This document shows, in pieces, positions 38,434-51,069 of a stretch of 64,000 bases of DNA; positions within the stretch are counted from its first letter, which is position 1, and each line of letters starts with the position of its first letter. Under the pieces are notes generated by a model. That model was not told the origin of the DNA, made no database searches, and saw nothing but the letters and a program-made list of their open reading frames with translations. Position numbers and translations under genes: made by a program. Source of the DNA: Arabidopsis thaliana (lineage: Eukaryota; Streptophyta; Magnoliopsida; Brassicales; Brassicaceae); NCBI RefSeq assembly GCF_000001735.4, contig NC_003070.9:372001-436000 (forward strand), read 5' to 3'.

Positions 38434-38802
38434 TCTGATAGTCCTAGATCTTTGCTTTAAAAAACGAATCTTGTAACCGGAGTCAACTGAGGAAATGCGA
38501 AATATGTATAATGTACACAAGAGACTGCCTAGTGAAACATGAATGTAAGAGCTGTGTCCCTTTTTGTGACAGCTATTTGGAATTAGTGTTGCTTAGGGAA
38601 CTGGATTAGCCTTTGTTCTCTTGTTTGATTGTTGTTACTTGTTAAGACTAATATTGGAGAGGTTAGGTTGTGCTCTTTTATTTTGGGCCGGACGGATAAA
38701 AGGCCCGATATTGAATATATAAGTCTGAGAGTCTCAAAGGCCCATCTCCATTAAGATATCTTCGCGGAATCGGTTGTGAGAGAGAGAGACGGTGATCGGG
38801 AA
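38434..38802 (+). promoter_or_regulatory. promoter of the twin-CX9C gene
   Basis: Contains TGGGCCGGAC near 38685, AGGCCCGAT near 38702 and AGGCCCATC near 38739, three site II-like elements within 60 bases, about 65-115 bp before the start codon. This density is typical of nuclear genes for mitochondrial proteins. Confidence 0.5.
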
Positions 38803-39383
38803 ATGTCGACGAAAGGCGCGGCGGCGGCGTACCCTAGCGCGGCTCGGATATCTGATTCTCCATGTTATCTTCAGTACTCTGCTTCTCTCAAATGTGAGTC
38901 ATGCTCCTGATCTCACCCTTTGTGATTGTTTCTTCGAGGATAGGATTTGACATGTTATCTTCAGTACTGTCAAGTTCCATAACGAATTAGCATTGATTAG
39001 ATCTCATCTATTTCATTATGCTTCCTCAAGGTGATTAGATTAGTGGGTTGAATCCCATGTCAGTGATTCGATTTAGGTCCCATCAATTGATAACGTCGGG
39101 TTTGATTCCTGATTGTTTATGTGTTTCCGTTTTCATTAGTTATGCCTCTTAGCTTGACCCCTTGATTTCTTATCAGGTCTTGAAGAATTTGGATCAGACA
39201 AGAGTAAATGCCAGGATCATTTTGATGTGTACAAGGAATGCAAGAAGAAAGAGGTTGTTGTTGTGAATGAATATTTAGGCTTTTGGCGTTTCCAACTTCT
39301 TTGCTGCTTTACCTATGTGTTATTTTGTTTCTCAGAGGGAAGCTCGACTGGAACGCAATAAGACACGGTCGTTGTTCTCGTGA
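38803..39383 (+). CDS. twin-CX9C (CHCH) mitochondrial protein
   Basis: A small intermembrane-space protein of the COX19/COX23 (CHCHD) type, imported and oxidised by the MIA40 pathway. Three exons (38803-38893, 39177-39253, 39336-39383) encode 71 aa starting MSTKGAAAAYPSAARISD. The two motifs are exact: C-YLQYSASLK-C and C-QDHFDVYKE-C, each with nine residues between the cysteines, spaced as a helical hairpin. It ends KKKEREARLERNKTRSLFS. It equals At1g02160. Members act in cytochrome c oxidase or respirasome assembly; the exact subfamily (COX23/CHCHD7-like) is an inference from the short length. Confidence 0.9.
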
Positions 39384-39882
39384 ATGCAGATCCTCGAATA
39401 CCAATGATGTCTCAGAACATCACCTAGCTAGTAGTATCCTGTTGTTTCATTTGCAATGGCTGTGTTTGTATGATCTATCTAAGTAAACAAGTGGAAAGTG
39501 TTTGTTAATGTTACTTTTTACTCCCCATTGGTGAATCATGGTGTATACCTGTTAAACTTTGAGAGCAAGTGGTTATTTATTTAGTTAGAGAGTTAGAGCT
39601 TCTCCACCACCATATTGAATAAGAAGATCTTTCTCTCATTCTTTTACTTTACTCTGGCGTCTGAAACAGATCCAGGGATTCCAGTAGTGAATTGGGCTTA
39701 AAAACTGTTATATGGGCTTTCGAAAGTAAAAGGTTCGGTGAGCTGCCAAAGAAAAGTCAGATGCCTTTAATCGCATTTGACGACGATTCTTTACGTGCGC
39801 CATTGACTGCATCGTCGTCTTCCTCACGCGATTTGGTAATCCGATTCGTCTTCATCTGATTCCCTCCCTTCCGAGAATAATA
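39384..39882. other. intergenic, 3' UTR and metacaspase 1 promoter
   Basis: Includes TTGGGCTTA near 39690 and ATGGGCTTT near 39711 (site II-like). No gene is seen. Confidence 0.4.
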
Positions 39883-41426
39883 ATGTACCCGCCACCTCCC
39901 TCAAGCATCTACGCTCCTCCGATGCTGGTGAATTGCTCCGGTTGCCGGACGCCTCTCCAGCTCCCATCCGGCGCCCGATCTATTCGCTGCGCTCTCTGCC
40001 AGGCTGTTACTCATATCGCCGACCCTCGCACCGCCCCTCCTCCGCAACCTTCCTCCGCCCCTTCTCCGCCTCCCCAAATCCACGCGCCTCCCGGTCAGCT
40101 GCCTCACCCCCATGGCAGGAAGAGGGCCGTGATCTGTGGCATCTCGTATCGTTTCTCTCGCCACGAGCTCAAAGGCTGCATCAACGACGCCAAGTGCATG
40201 CGTCACCTTCTCATCAACAAATTCAAATTCTCCCCAGATTCAATTCTCATGCTTACCGGTACAGAGTATTTCTATCTTTTCAAATGCCTATGTTTGCTAC
40301 TATACTACTATTCCTTGGATTTTGAATACAATTTTCCTTGGCCTCTTCAATCTGATAAACACACATTCCAAGTTACCATTTCGAACCACTTTGATAAAAA
40401 TGTGTTGCATTCCATAGCTGACTAACTAATTGTTCATCATGGATGGTTTTCATTCTCAGAGGAAGAAACTGATCCATATCGTATCCCGACCAAGCAAAAC
40501 ATGAGGATGGCATTGTATTGGCTCGTACAGGGATGCACAGCAGGCGACTCACTTGTCTTCCACTACTCTGGTCATGGTTCGCGTCAAAGAAACTACAACG
40601 GTGATGAAGTTGATGGCTATGATGAAACACTCTGTCCTCTGGATTTTGAAACTCAGGGGATGATTGTAGACGATGAGATCAACGCAACCATTGTACGCCC
40701 TCTTCCACATGGTGTCAAGCTCCATTCAATTATCGATGCTTGCCATAGTGGTACCGTTCTGGATTTACCCTTCCTATGCAGAATGAACAGGTTATTAGTC
40801 CCTCAACCGCTTCTAAAAGGGATGTTGCTTACCTCTCTCGTTATATTTAACATACATCCATTTTTTTTTTTAATTGAAACAGAGCTGGGCAGTATGTGTG
40901 GGAGGATCATCGGCCTAGGTCAGGTTTGTGGAAAGGAACTGCTGGTGGAGAAGCCATTTCAATTAGTGGATGTGATGATGATCAGACTTCGGCCGACACA
41001 TCAGTAAGTAGAACGACTCTAATCATACGTCTTGCTGTTGTAGTTGGTTCCTCCTCTCATGATTAAAACACATACACAGGCGCTGTCGAAGATCACGTCT
41101 ACGGGTGCTATGACTTTCTGTTTTATTCAAGCAATTGAACGCAGCGCACAAGGCACAACCTATGGAAGCCTTCTGAATTCTATGCGCACCACAATAAGGA
41201 ATACAGGGAATGATGGTGGTGGTAGTGGTGGAGTTGTGACGACTGTGCTGAGCATGCTTCTGACAGGGGGAAGTGCGATTGGGGGATTAAGACAGGTAAA
41301 ATTCTTTCTTGCTCTCTTGTGTTGATACAGATCGATAAATGTTTTCTTAAATCTGTTTTTTGACAGGAGCCTCAACTGACTGCTTGCCAAACATTCGATG
41401 TCTATGCAAAGCCTTTCACTCTCTAG
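39883..41426 (+). CDS. MC1: type I metacaspase 1
   Basis: Arginine/lysine-specific cysteine protease that promotes hypersensitive cell death and clears protein aggregates (At1g02170, AtMC1/LOL3). Five exons, 39883-40258, 40460-40790, 40883-41003, 41080-41295 and 41367-41426, encode 367 aa. A proline-rich prodomain contains an LSD1-type zinc finger (CSGCRTPLQLPSGARSIRC then ALC) at residues 18-39. The catalytic histidine is in HYSGHGSRQRN and the nucleophilic cysteine in IIDACHSGTVLDL. Substrate-pocket acidic residues (DGYDETLCPLD) are present. It is predicted catalytically competent. LSD1, which also carries this finger, is its known negative regulator. Confidence 0.96.
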
Positions 41427-41618
41427 TAAAGGACAAGTCACTTTTTATGTATAGCGAGTGTGATTTGAGAATCCGTCCATATAACCACCTTTTGTTTCTT
41501 ATTTTTATTTTTCTTTCAAAAGAATAAAGGAAAACATTGATTTGGTGATTCGATAACAAAATGTGCCATCTATTCTTTAGTCTTTACAAACAAGCAGCAA
41601 ATGGTTTGCCTTTCAGAA

Positions 41619-42505
41619 TCAAAATTTAAGGTGTTTCTCGAATAGACAGAAGGAAGAGAAGAGAAGTCCCAGAAAGCTGTTCAGAAGGCGCATACAAATC
41701 ATGTGTGCGTTGCTGCTGCAAGGAAAAGCACTTCCGCTGTAGCAGCCTGTTCTTTGTTTGATACCCCGGCCGTTATCTTCCAGTACAAAGGAGGAGTTTT
41801 TCACACCATCGCTAAAGAGAAGACACCAAAAGAAGGTACCTTTATGCAACCTAGCCATTCCCACTCCAACCTCGGTATGCGACCTGTTTCTGAGCACCGA
41901 CAACGCACTGCTATCTCTAAAGAGAATGTCTGAGAAAGCGACTTCTGGTGCTGCATACTTAGAGCTGCAGCCGAGGATATGGCCAGTTATGGTACCAAAA
42001 GTGGGGAGTTCTACACCACAGTTTGGGGCAAACACCTGAGTGAAGTCGTCTTCAGGGTGTTCACAGCTGAGAGTGTTGTTGACATTGCAATTCCCCTCGC
42101 AGAGCTCAACATACTGGAGGGCCATGCAGCCAAGACCGGGACTCTCATTTAGTTTGCCTAGTTTCCGAGCTGTTCTGTTCTGGTTCAAGATGCTCACCAT
42201 TTCATGAGCTGAGTTTCCTGCAACCATTCTAACTAACACTTAGTCCGCCTAAAACGAATCAACATAATATAAACTGTCGAATCTGGTTCTGACTAAAGAA
42301 AGCGAACTCGAGATTAAATCAGAGGGAGTGGCTGTAAATTCAAAATAAAGCCTGGCCAAATGCTGAACGAGAAATCCAAGTCTATATTCGCATATGTTAT
42401 GAGGGGATAAAGCAAGGAGTTACCGTGCAATTTGGAGCTAGCTAGCACTGATGAGAGTGACAGAAACAGTAAAATCAACTCCAAAATGCTGATTTCGTTC
42501 TTCAT
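41619..42505 (-). CDS. secreted protein, annotated ferredoxin-related; CAP-like
   Basis: Equivalent to At1g02180, called ferredoxin-related. Two exons, 42424-42505 and 41619-42217, encode 226 aa. Residues 1-23 (MKNEISILELILLFLSLSSV) form a clear signal peptide. The body opens NSAHEMVSILNQNRTARKL, has eight or more cysteines, and contains VLRNRSHTEVGVGMARLHKG followed by a hydrophobic strand. I see no plant-type ferredoxin cluster motif (CX4CX2C). Helix VSILNQNR plus HTEVGVG resemble bacterial and plant CAP/SCP proteins (LVNxxR and FTEIGVG), so a divergent CAP fold is my inference. A hydrophobic C-terminal stretch (LLNSFLGLLFSSFCLF) suggests a GPI or membrane anchor. Function unknown. Confidence 0.75.
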
Positions 42506-43153
42506 ATCGTGTTTTATCCTCTGAATTCCCAGCGTAATAGCTCGAGCTGGCGGATTTTCGAAAAATCGAGAAAAACAAAAAACAGAAAAGGAGAAAGTTT
42601 TTGAAAGGAGATGAGCTTGATGGAGATGTTGACTGGTCCCTGAATAAATGAAAAATGTGTTGCATTATTTCTATTATTGAGAAGAAAAAAACCAGGCATT
42701 TTGGTTATTGGGCTTTGATTTGATGTTGGGCTCTCAACCATTGAAATTGAATGAAGAAAGAAGGAAAGTACGTGACTTGAATTTCATTTACTTCATTAAA
42801 TGGGCGGCGTTGGGGCCGGTGGAGGTGGGCCAATGACATTGATGTGTAAACAGAGGTAAAGCCGAATTTTGGCTAAGGCGAATCAATGCCCATTGGCTCC
42901 TCTCCTTACATATTTGAAGTTTGAGGTTTCCTTCCTTTTCTTAAATTAAATGTTGCTGTAACATTTCTACTATTGTAAACCGGGGCTCCACCACCATGTG
43001 CTTCTTCAACACTGTATCATCAGAGCCCACATGGTCATGCCTCTATATAATACTTTGTATTATTATTATTCTTATGTCACATTATAAACAAGTACCTCCA
43101 AATTGCACTTCCTTCAAACTTATTCGACAGTAGACTAGCTCAAGTACCTTTGG
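42506..43153 (+). promoter_or_regulatory. promoter region of CER1-like1
   Basis: Separates the CAP-like gene from CER1-like1 (divergent). A TATA box (TCTATATAATA) lies at about 43042-43052, 102-112 bp before the ATG. GTGGGCCAATG near 42826 is a site II/CCAAT-like motif. No gene is seen. Confidence 0.5.
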
Positions 43154-45796
43154 ATGGCGTCGAGGCCCGGAGCTCTTACGGAGTGGCCATGGAGTCCCCT
43201 TGGTAGCTTCAAGTACCTCTTGGTGGCCCCGTTGGTGATGGCGAGCATGCACTCGTACGTGACGGCTGTGGATGAGGAGAAAGACCTCAGCAGACTTATG
43301 ATAGTCGTGTTGATGCTGTGGAGAATAGTTCACAGCCAGATATGGATCAGCGTGTCTCGCCAGAGGACGGCTAAGGGAACGAACAAGATCGTGGACAAGC
43401 CCATTGAGTTTGAGCAAGTGGACCGAGAGCGCACTTGGGACGACCAAGTCATCTTCAACACTCTCCTCATGTATCTCGCAAACATCAAGCTCCCAGGCGC
43501 CTCCCACCTTCCCCCATGGAGGCTAGACGGGGCCATCCTCATGGCTCTACTTCACGCTGGTCCCGTCGAGTTTCTCTACTACTGGTTTCACAGAGCTCTC
43601 CACCACCATTTCCTCTACTCTCGCTACCATTCTCACCACCACTCCTCCATTGTCACCGAGCCCATCACGTGTACGTACCTTTATCCACCATTTGCTTCTA
43701 TTCTATATACATTCATTCATATCTTTAATCAAACTTGGCAGCTGTGGTGCACCCCTTCGCCGAGCACATCGCCTACACACTACTCTTTGCCATACCTATG
43801 GTAACGGCGTCCCTGTGTGGGATCCTCTCCATCGTTTCCATCATGGGATACATTACTTACATTGACTTCATGAACAACATGGGACATTGCAACTTCGAGC
43901 TTTTCCCTAAGCGTCTCTTCCACCTCTTCCCTCCCCTCAAGTTCCTCTGTTACACCCCCTCGTACGTCGTTTGTAAAAACACTACTATTTATTTGGATTT
44001 GAATATATGCATGCATTTATAACATGGCATCAAATATGTTGAAGGTTTCACTCGCTCCACCACACGCAGTTCCGGACCAACTACTCTCTGTTCATGCCAA
44101 TATACGACTTCATCTACGGGACGACTGATAATTTGACCGACTCACTATACGAGAGGTCGTTGGAGATAGAGGAAGAATCACCCGACGTCATCCACCTCAC
44201 TCACCTCACCACACACAACTCCATCTACCAAATGCGCCTTGGTTTCCCGTCCCTCTCCTCTTGCCCCTTGTGGTCTCGACCCCCATGGTACCTCACATGC
44301 TTCATGTGGCCCTTCACTCTCCTCTGCTCATTTGCCCTCACTTCAGCTATCCCTTTGCGCACCTTTGTCTTTGAGCGAAACCGTCTCCGTGACCTCACCG
44401 TTCACTCTCACCTCCTTCCCAAGTTTTCCTTTCACGTAAGCATTTTACACGCATGCATATGCACTTTCCCTCTCTCTCGCTCTCTTGACACAAACGGGTT
44501 TACTTATTATGTTGTACTTCACACCACTATTTTCCAAACTTTCACACACAAAAAAAACATTGATTCTCACTTAACTTGTACGTACTACGTAGGAAGGACA
44601 TAACCTTTTATACAAAAAGAAAATTAAAACAACCTAAAAATGAACAATGAACATTTTCTTGTGGGTATACCTTTTGTAAGTTGCATCTAAAGTTTATTAA
44701 TAATTTTGCCTCATAAACATGCGGCGGTAGTATAAATCACAGCGCCACCATGAGTCCATCAACACTATCATAGAGGAAGCTATCCTTGAAGCAGATGAAA
44801 AGGGTGTGAAAGTAATGAGTCTTGGCCTGATGAACAATGTAAGTTTATTTACTTCAAATCCCCCTAAATATATATGAATCACTATTGGATAAGTACTGTA
44901 ACTAATTACACACGCTGGCAAAAGAAAAAAGTAACTAATCAACACACAATTAATTAATGAGAGGGAGGAACTAAACGGGTCTGGAGAAATGTACGTGCAA
45001 AAGTATCCGAAGTTGAAGATAAGACTAGTGGACGGGAGCAGCATGGCAGCTACGGTGGTTATCAACAATATTCCAAAGGAAGCCACGGAAATTGTCTTTA
45101 GAGGAAATCTCACAAAGGTGGCTTCGGCTGTTGTCTTTGCTCTGTGCCAAAAGGGCGTCAAGGTTTGTGAATATATGAGGGAATTGGAATATATATACTC
45201 AGCTTCTCATATCAAACAAAAAATAATGTAGTAATGTGTATATATAGGTGGTCGTGTTACGCGAGGAGGAACACAGCAAACTCATCAAATCTGGGGTTGA
45301 CAAGAATCTGGTACTGTCTACAAGCAATAGTTATTACTCCCCAAAGGTGTGGTTGGTGGGGGATGGAATAGAGAACGAAGAGCAGATGAAAGCAAAAGAA
45401 GGAACCCTCTTTGTTCCCTTTTCTCACTTTCCGCCCAACAAACTCCGCAAGGACTGTTTCTACCAGTCCACTCCAGCTATGCGTGTTCCCAAGTCTGCCC
45501 AAAACATCGACTCCTGTGAGGTACATCTTTGAATTCTTATAGATATATCTGTAACTTTTATATTATATAAGCTGATAGATGTGTTCATCTATAATGAATG
45601 AATGGTTGTTATATATATATAGAACTGGCTGGGGAGGAGGGTGATGAGTGCATGGAAAATAGGAGGTATAGTGCATGCACTTGAGGGTTGGGAGGAGCAT
45701 GACTGCGGCAACACTTGCAACGTCCTCCGTCTCCACGCCATATGGGAAGCTGCTCTTCGCCATGATTTCCAACCTCTCCCACCATCTCCTCTATGA
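43154..45796 (+). CDS. CER1-L1: CER1-like1 aldehyde decarbonylase family protein
   Basis: Integral ER protein of the wax alkane pathway, paralogue of CER1 and equivalent to At1g02190. Seven exons: 43154-43670, 43742-43961, 44045-44435, 44731-44838, 44962-45162, 45248-45520 and 45623-45796, giving 627 aa starting MASRPGALTEWPWSPLGSFK. The di-iron histidine clusters of the fatty acid hydroxylase superfamily are intact: HRALHH, HSHHH and HSLHHTQF. The C-terminal WAX2-type domain carries VWLVGDG and the CER1-typical GGIVHALEGWEEHDCG. Compared with the adjacent CER1 it lacks introns 1, 2 and 8: its first exon is 517 nt, exactly the sum of CER1 exons 1-3. Expected to act with CER3 and a cytochrome b5 partner on very-long-chain substrates. 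Confidence 0.93.
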
Positions 45797-46817
45797 GCTT
45801 TTTTCATATTCATACATCTATGTCCCCTTTCTTGATTATATCTACTTCCCTTCCATCATTGTTTGCTGTTTACTATGTTTTTCTATCGACAATATATAAG
45901 TACCCTTGTTACCCTTGGTGCCACGTGCTTCATATATGTTAGAAAGGGCAAAAAAATTCGTCGTATGATATGCTTAGTTAAATTTTATAAAACTCAATAA
46001 AAATCTTCAGAAACAGTGCTATGATCATTACATCTTAACTAAGTGATATATATCTGCGTGCCTATTTAACAAAATAAACAAAAAAACAAAACAAAATATA
46101 TTTGGGTGCATCATCAAATCAAAGTAGTTGCAAAAACTGGACGAGGTTTTTACTTAAATGGTCCTTACCCCGCATGGTCCACTTGCTACCTAATTAAGGA
46201 TTGGTAGGGTGCGTATACGTATATAAATTGTGGCGGTGGGAGATGGAGTTACTAAAAACGAAACGTACAAGTATTATTCATAGCTCTCGTATAAGGGGTT
46301 AGTCCTTAGATCTAGATATTTTCACTTTTCTTTCATTTATGTCGGAGCAACAGACACTAGCTGGCGCTTCAACGTGCATGATCTTGATTGGCTAGTAAAT
46401 TCCAAGCATCAATACCTAACACATGCCCAACTTGGTTCATTAGTATTCTTTCATTGGTAAAATACCCTTACCTTTCAATAATATCCAGAAATAAATATAT
46501 GAAGCCATCCATCAACCGGTGCATTTCCTCAAGGCATGGATATGATATCAGAACATCGATGAAGGTGGGAGGGGGTAATTAGCTGAGTGTCATAAATGAG
46601 GATCCATGTGGAGATCATCGAATGGTAGTAGTACATGTTTGGTCTTAGCTGGCCCCACCACAAGGAATTGGACTGGTGGGAAGATAGGGGTGGTTACGTC
46701 ATTCCACATATCTACCAATTAAGGAGTTTAATATAAACCTTGCTATATAATGTACCTTGGCTCACAAGAGTTGAAGAGACACAGTGACGACACAAACATA
46801 TTACATTCGACGGTATA
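45797..46817 (+). promoter_or_regulatory. intergenic region and CER1 promoter
   Basis: A CACGTG G-box lies at 45922-45927 and a TATA box (CTATATAATG) at about 46743-46752, some 65 bp before the CER1 ATG. CER1 is drought and ABA inducible in Arabidopsis, so a G-box/ABRE here would be plausible, but this one is close to the end of the preceding gene and may be unrelated. No gene is seen. Confidence 0.5.
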
Positions 46818-49800
46818 ATGGCCACAAAACCAGGAGTCCTCACCGATTGGCCTTGGACACCCCTCGGAAGTTTCAAGGTGCACTCTGTTTTCTTGTCCTT
46901 TAAATTTAAAAAAACGCGTGCTTATGATCGAATCCCGTTACGTTACTGATATATATGTTTTTCTTGACATTGAAACAATACAAAAGTACATCGTAATAGC
47001 ACCATGGGCTGTCCATAGCACATACAGGTTTGTGACAGATGATCCAGAGAAGAGGGATCTCGGGTACTTCCTTGTGTTCCCATTCTTGCTCTTCAGAATT
47101 CTGCACAACCAGGTTTGGATCTCTCTGTCCCGTTACTATACGTCCTCGGGAAAGAGACGCATCGTCGACAAGGGAATCGACTTCAATCAGGTCGACAGGG
47201 AGACCAACTGGTGCGCTTTTCTAAATTTTTAACTACCTGCGTGCCTCGTGAGTATATGTAATCAACGTAACTAATGAAATCCTGATATATGCGCAGGGAT
47301 GACCAAATATTGTTCAACGGAGTGCTGTTCTATATAGGCATCAACCTATTGCCGGAGGCCAAACAACTTCCCTGGTGGAGAACTGACGGAGTGTTGATGG
47401 CAGCGCTTATTCACACCGGACCGGTGGAGTTCCTCTATTATTGGCTCCACAAAGCTCTCCACCATCACTTTCTTTATTCCCGCTACCATTCCCACCACCA
47501 CTCCTCTATCGTCACTGAGCCCATCACTTGTAACTATTGTTTCTTACCTTGATTTTTACGCTGCCTATATTTCCGTTTTTCTTTTTATAATTATTATACG
47601 TAAAATATACATCGTTCACGTCCTAACTAGTAGCTTTTATCTGTATATAATGGGATTTGATCAAATGTATGCAGCGGTGATACATCCGTTTGCGGAGCAC
47701 ATAGCATACTTCATCCTCTTCGCGATACCACTACTTACCACGTTGCTAACAAAAACGGCGTCAATAATTTCGTTCGCCGGATACATAATCTACATAGACT
47801 TCATGAACAACATGGGACACTGCAACTTCGAGCTAATCCCTAAGCGCCTTTTCCACCTCTTTCCTCCCCTCAAGTTCCTCTGTTACACCCCCTCGTAAGT
47901 CCTTAATTAACAACTCCTCTTCTGTTTCATACACTACCAATTTGGCGTAGTAAAAGCATTTACAAGAAACCATTCTTGATGATCTGATACAAATACCTAG
48001 TTAGATCATATTAATTAATCCTCTTATGGTCATCATAAAATCTAAGCAAATGATAAATCATACTAATACAGGGGATATATGCTATTATAATAGAATTCCA
48101 TACACGTACTCCATTCCTGTATAAAATAAAGGTGACGTGATACAGTTGTATGCTTAATATGATCGTCAACTACTGAATCCCTGGACCACAACAGAAAAAA
48201 AAACAATTATTTAATATATCTTACATGGTTCAACTTATCGGCACATAATCCAATTTCCCACAACTTTACGCATTGATAGCATCTTTAACCAAACATCCTT
48301 TGAGAACTATTTTAAATATCAAATTCATTAGTCGATATGTAGCAGGTGGTCCCTCTAAACGCTCAAGTTATATTAAACCTTCTGGATTCATATTTACTTT
48401 TAAATATTTGTGACTTTTTTTCCTTCGGTATTAATTTAGCGCAATGTGAAAGCAAAATTTAATAGTTAAAATACATTAAAGTTTGGATAATAAATGGAGC
48501 ATGAGAATTGCAGATACCACTCGCTGCACCACACGCAGTTCCGGACCAACTACTCCCTCTTCATGCCCTTGTATGACTACATCTACGGCACAATGGATGA
48601 AAGCACGGATACGTTGTACGAGAAAACTCTAGAAAGAGGAGATGATATAGTGGACGTGGTGCACTTAACTCACCTGACGACGCCAGAATCCATATACCAT
48701 TTGCGCATTGGCTTGGCCTCATTTGCCTCCTACCCCTTCGCTTATAGATGGTTCATGCGCCTTTTGTGGCCTTTCACCTCTCTCTCCATGATATTCACGC
48801 TCTTCTACGCCCGCCTCTTTGTCGCTGAGAGAAACTCCTTCAACAAGCTCAACTTGCAGTCTTGGGTGATACCTAGATATAATCTACAGGTCCTCATCAT
48901 CATCATCATCATCATCATATATATAGGCTGGTTAACTTGCTGATGCATATATATTAATGGTGATATATATATGATGCATGCAGTACTTGTTAAAATGGAG
49001 GAAAGAAGCGATCAATAACATGATTGAGAAAGCGATACTGGAGGCAGATAAGAAAGGAGTGAAGGTGCTTAGTCTGGGTCTCATGAACCAAGTAAAGAAA
49101 CTATCTCTGACTGTTTTGGTTTTATATTGGGTAGATGCCGTACGTACTACGTAGTGTATGTTAAAGCTTTAATTTGATGAACTGAAACAGGGGGAGGAGC
49201 TTAACAGGAACGGAGAGGTGTATATCCACAACCATCCAGATATGAAAGTGAGACTGGTCGACGGCAGTAGATTAGCAGCAGCTGTTGTGATCAACAGTGT
49301 ACCCAAAGCAACTACAAGCGTCGTGATGACAGGCAATCTCACTAAGGTTGCCTACACCATCGCCTCTGCTCTCTGCCAGAGAGGCGTTCAGGTCCTTTGT
49401 TTTCCTTTTGCTCCTATGTTGTGATATCAAATTGATGATCTCTAGGAGAAAAATAAAATCCAAGCTTTATCTACATGTATTTATGCTCATGACTCGTAAC
49501 ATTTTCATGTGAATGTCATCCGCAGGTCTCCACTCTGCGCCTAGACGAGTATGAGAAAATAAGATCATGCGTTCCACAAGAATGCAGAGACCATTTGGTC
49601 TATTTAACCTCTGAAGCACTCTCATCAAACAAGGTAATTCAGTATACAAAAGAAGCACAATTAATCAAAGAATCAGAAGGAAAATATTCAAAGAGCTTAT
49701 ATAAAGAAAACTAATGAAGGGATTTTGGGTGAAGGTATGGCTGGTGGGAGAAGGAACAACAAGAGAAGAGCAGGAAAAAGCCACAAAAGGGACATTGTTT

Positions 49801-50154
49801 ATACCATTCTCACAGTTCCCCCTCAAGCAGTTACGTAGAGATTGTATCTATCATACCACACCAGCATTGATAGTTCCAAAATCTCTGGTGAATGTCCACT
49901 CCTGTGAGGTAAGCATTCAAAGCTACCCAATCCAACTAATTTATTAGAAGAGGTCCTTATTATAAAAAAAACATCTGCAGAACTGGTTACCGAGAAAGGC
50001 GATGAGTGCAACTAGAGTGGCCGGCATATTGCACGCCTTAGAAGGATGGGAAATGCATGAGTGTGGCACATCCCTTCTTCTCTCGGATTTGGACCAAGTA
50101 TGGGAAGCCTGTCTCAGCCACGGCTTCCAGCCTCTCCTCCTTCCACATCATTAA
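46818..50154 (+). CDS. CER1: CER1, very-long-chain alkane-forming protein
   Basis: Core component, with CER3 and cytochrome b5, of the ER complex that converts very-long-chain acyl-CoA to wax alkanes (At1g02205). Ten exons: 46818-46877, 46987-47210, 47297-47529, 47675-47894, 48514-48889, 48984-49091, 49191-49391, 49526-49633, 49735-49908 and 49981-50154. The product is 625 aa starting MATKPGVLTDWPW. The three histidine clusters (HKALHH, HSHHH, HSLHHTQF) are intact, and the C-terminal domain ends GILHALEGWEMHECG then FQPLLLPHH. Intron 4 is long (619 bp), and an (ATC)n microsatellite lies just after exon 5 near 48895. No defect is seen. It is the downstream member of a tandem pair with CER1-like1. 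Confidence 0.96.
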
Positions 50155-50806
50155 AACTCCAACCTTGGAAGATTTTAGGAGAATGAGAGCGACACGCTCT
50201 GTGCTTCTTTTCCTTATGATCCAGCTCTTCCACGCACAAATGAACTATGAAACATATATAAAGCGCACACATATATTTATGCATATCAAGCTTTTGGTGA
50301 TTATGGTATTGATAGAGTCAAATTAAGCTCGGTGACTATGGTATTAATAAGAGTACTATTTCCTTTTCTCTTTGTGAACTAAGAAACATATATATATAAA
50401 GCAAACATGTTCCAGAATATCTAAGTTTTTCTTCTCCCACTCCTAGACTTTATAGTTCTACAAAATTTAAGTAGCATAGAACATAGCATTTGGATCGCTT
50501 GATGCTATTACTAGGACAATTCAAATGGTCTCTCATCACTTATAGGAGAAACACCTATCTTATTCAAATCATTTGGTGGTCAATAACCGTTTTGAATACA
50601 TTGATTGGTGTTAGTTAGTAGTTAGTTCTCATACACAGTGGCTAGAGCCGGGCAAAACGGATACCACCACCGTTTTTTAAATTATTTATTGGTTTTCTTA
50701 AATAAACTAACAAATAATTAAATTAGTGATAATGTACTATTTAAAAAATAATTATGTAAATAAAAATATGAAGTTACGAATAAATTCATGAAATTTAAAA
50801 ATTTAA
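50155..50806. other. intergenic after CER1
   Basis: AT-rich with no gene. At about 50642 the sequence TAGAGCCGGGCAAAACGG resembles a hAT-type terminal repeat, but I could not find a matching opposite end. Confidence 0.35.
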
Positions 50807-51069
50807 CACTTATCAAAAACAAAACCTAATAGAAATATAAAAATATAATTTTAAAAACAATAAAAACAAGTGTTAAAATTAAAAAAATGTGTAAACCGTA
50901 TTGAACCTAAGACACCTTTTTGGGGTTTGGATGTTATGTCCAATTAAGTTACACAAAATTTAAAAAATTAACATTTATCAAAAACGAAACTTTATAATTT
51001 TTAATAGTAATATAAAAATAGAATTTTAAAAACATTTTTTAATAAATAAAAACAAGTGTTAAAAATTTA
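50807..51069. repeat. two direct repeats preceding the tandem array
   Basis: A segment with TTATCAAAAAC then AATATAAAAATA..AATTTTAAAAAC then AACAAGTGTTAAAA occurs at about 50807-50880 and again at about 50969-51069. A related GTATTGAACCTA(A/G)GACA motif occurs near 50898 and 51079, leading into the tandem array. This looks like an older, more degraded tandem duplication. Confidence 0.55.

Noticed and set aside
39901-40206. 101-codon minus-strand open frame
   Set aside because: Antisense to the proline-rich prodomain of metacaspase 1.
46925-46945. ATCGAATCCC resembling a tRNA B box
   Set aside because: It lies in CER1 intron 1; no matching A box, acceptor stem or anticodon arm is present.
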